From NCBI RefSeq assembly GCF_949152215.1, contig NZ_OX424407.1, forward strand, positions 186,001 through 250,000: a DNA stretch of 64,000 bases, written 5' to 3'. This document shows, one piece after another, positions 62,986 through 64,000 of this stretch. Position 1 is the first letter of the stretch. The number at the start of each line of letters is the position of its first letter. The position numbers and the translations under genes are program-made. The stretch comes from Lancefieldella sp. Marseille-Q7238 (GTDB taxonomy: Bacteria; Actinomycetota; Coriobacteriia; Coriobacteriales; Atopobiaceae). The notes under the pieces were generated by a model. That model saw only the letters and a list, made by a program, of their open reading frames with translations, searched no databases and was not told where the DNA came from.

Positions 62986-64000
62986 ATGGCGCTTGATAAG
63001 GCGGGCGACAACAGCGTAGTTGGACGTCACTTTTCCCGCCGTTTTCAAGTTGCTCTTGTCGGCGAAGGCGCGCTTGTGGGGCTGCTCGGCGGGGGAGTCG
63101 TGACGCTCTACCGACTGTCCCTTTCGTACGCAGAGCAAGAAATGCGCGCTATAACAGAGACTATTGCAAACAACGCGCTTTTTATCGCCCTTTGGTTCGT
63201 CCTCCTTATTGTTCTGACGCTGAGCGTAGGCAGACTTATGCGCTGGGAGCCGCTCACGTCAGGATCCGGCATTCCGCAGACAAATGCCGAGGTCATAGGC
63301 CGTATCGATGCTCCGTGGCATCGTGTTCTTCCGGTAAAATTCCTCGAAGGCGTCCTGGTTGCCTTCGGCGGGCTTTCCATGGGCCGAGAAGGTCCATCAG
63401 TGCAGCTTGGCGGCATGTCAGGCAAGGCGATTTCCAAGTTGCTGCATCTCAGAAGGGGAGAAGAACGCCTTCTGGTAACCTGTGGCGCCGCGGCGGGCAT
63501 GTCAGCCGCCTTTCACGCGCCGCTTACCGGAACGCTCTTTGCCGTTGAAGAGATTCAAAAGGAGTTTCACGCGCCGCTCATCATCTCCGCAATGACCTCA
63601 TCGGTCGTGGCGGATTTTCTCGTTTCCAACGTACTTGGCATGAAGCCTGTTTTGAAGCTTGACTACGTGCAGCCGCTGCCGCACATTGACTATGCCTTCG
63701 TGCTCTTCGTAGGCATCCTCTGCGGCGTGTTAGGCGCGCTGCACAACCGCGGCATGTTCACTCTTCAAAACGCTTACGCCAACATCAAAACTCACATACC
63801 GTATACCCGCCTCATCATTCCCTTTATGATCGCGGGAATCGTCGCGTTTACCGCGCCTGACTTGTTGTGCGGCGGCGACGCTATTATCGAGAAGATCAAA
63901 GAGCCTGCCACCCTTACGGAGCTGGGCGTTCTCGCGCTTTTGGTGGGGAAGTACGCTTTTACCTCCATCTGCTTCAGTGCCGGCACCCCGGGCGGAACGC
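62986..64000 (+). CDS. ClC-family chloride channel/transporter, 3' end missing
   Basis: First 338 codons; the gene continues beyond the right edge. Selectivity motif SGSGIPQ and gating-glutamate motif GREGPSVQLG are present, with several membrane helices. GREGP keeps the gating Glu, favouring an H+/Cl- exchanger. ATG 62986 follows AGGGGAG. The last residues seen are AGTPGGT, about where the third family motif starts. Confidence 0.92.
   Translation, partial: MALDKAGDNSVVGRHFSRRFQVALVGEGALVGLLGGGVVTLYRLSLSYAEQEMRAITETIANNALFIALWFVLLIVLTLSVGRLMRWEPLTSGSGIPQTNAEVIGRIDAPWHRVLPVKFLEGVLVAFGGLSMGREGPSVQLGGMSGKAISKLLHLRRGEERLLVTCGAAAGMSAAFHAPLTGTLFAVEEIQKEFHAPLIISAMTSSVVADFLVSNVLGMKPVLKLDYVQPLPHIDYAFVLFVGILCGVLGALHNRGMFTLQNAYANIKTHIPYTRLIIPFMIAGIVAFTAPDLLCGGDAIIEKIKEPATLTELGVLALLVGKYAFTSICFSAGTPGGT

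Overview
This is chromosomal DNA of a Gram-positive actinobacterium, most likely class Coriobacteriia (Atopobiaceae/Olsenella-Lancefieldella type). The inference rests on the order rpsB-tsf-pyrH-frr-uppS-cdsA-dxr-rseP-ispG-proS, a fused cmk-plsC gene followed by ispH and der, an FHA-MerR pair like mycobacterial garA-ftsR, Coriobacteria-like codon use, and mixed ATG/GTG/TTG starts with AGGAGG-type ribosome sites. Species cannot be fixed from sequence alone.

1-37 kb is dense core housekeeping, nearly all on the + strand with short or negative gene spacing. It covers translation (rpsB, tsf, frr, proS, three tRNAs, two ABC-F proteins, rluB), nucleotide metabolism (pyrH, cmk), the non-mevalonate isoprenoid pathway and its use (dxr, ispG, ispH, uppS), phospholipid synthesis (cdsA, plsC as a fusion, plsY, gpsA), chromosome segregation (scpA, scpB), ribosome assembly (der), CoA synthesis (coaBC), a cysteine desulfurase, endonuclease IV, a heterodimeric ABC exporter and a GlpA/GlpB-like flavoprotein cluster with DUF1667. 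One long non-coding stretch (12.1-12.45 kb) holds three families of short repeats.

37-48.9 kb is more AT-rich and accessory-like: MGMT-like protein, tRNA-Pro, small membrane ORFs, a two-component system, and a five-gene dlt-like operon (AMP ligase, fold-III PLP decarboxylase homologue, carrier protein, MBOAT, SGNH-like protein). The embedded decarboxylase makes this look like a variant cell-envelope aminoacylation system. A GH13 glycosidase and a Crp/Fnr regulator follow.

49-53.7 kb is a patchwork of transferred and decayed DNA: an AT-rich ABC exporter, a methyltransferase remnant, an ATC-hydrolase-like gene and MBL hydrolase of Clostridia style, an IS256-family transposase remnant and a headless DUF4143 ATPase. 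53.7-64 kb returns to core-like genes: NADH oxidase-like flavoprotein, HAD phosphatase, pgsA-like, D,D-carboxypeptidase, GcvT-like protein, ridA, FHA, MerR, apt, NlpC/P60 hydrolase and a truncated ClC channel.

Beyond genes, the nonamer GGCGAGAAG (either strand) was found by eye at 22 sites, in five coding frames and in intergenic repeats. About one would be expected by chance. It is dense in 1-37 kb and nearly absent from the accessory part, so it looks like a genome-wide functional word. No CRISPR array, rRNA, intact prophage or riboswitch was seen.
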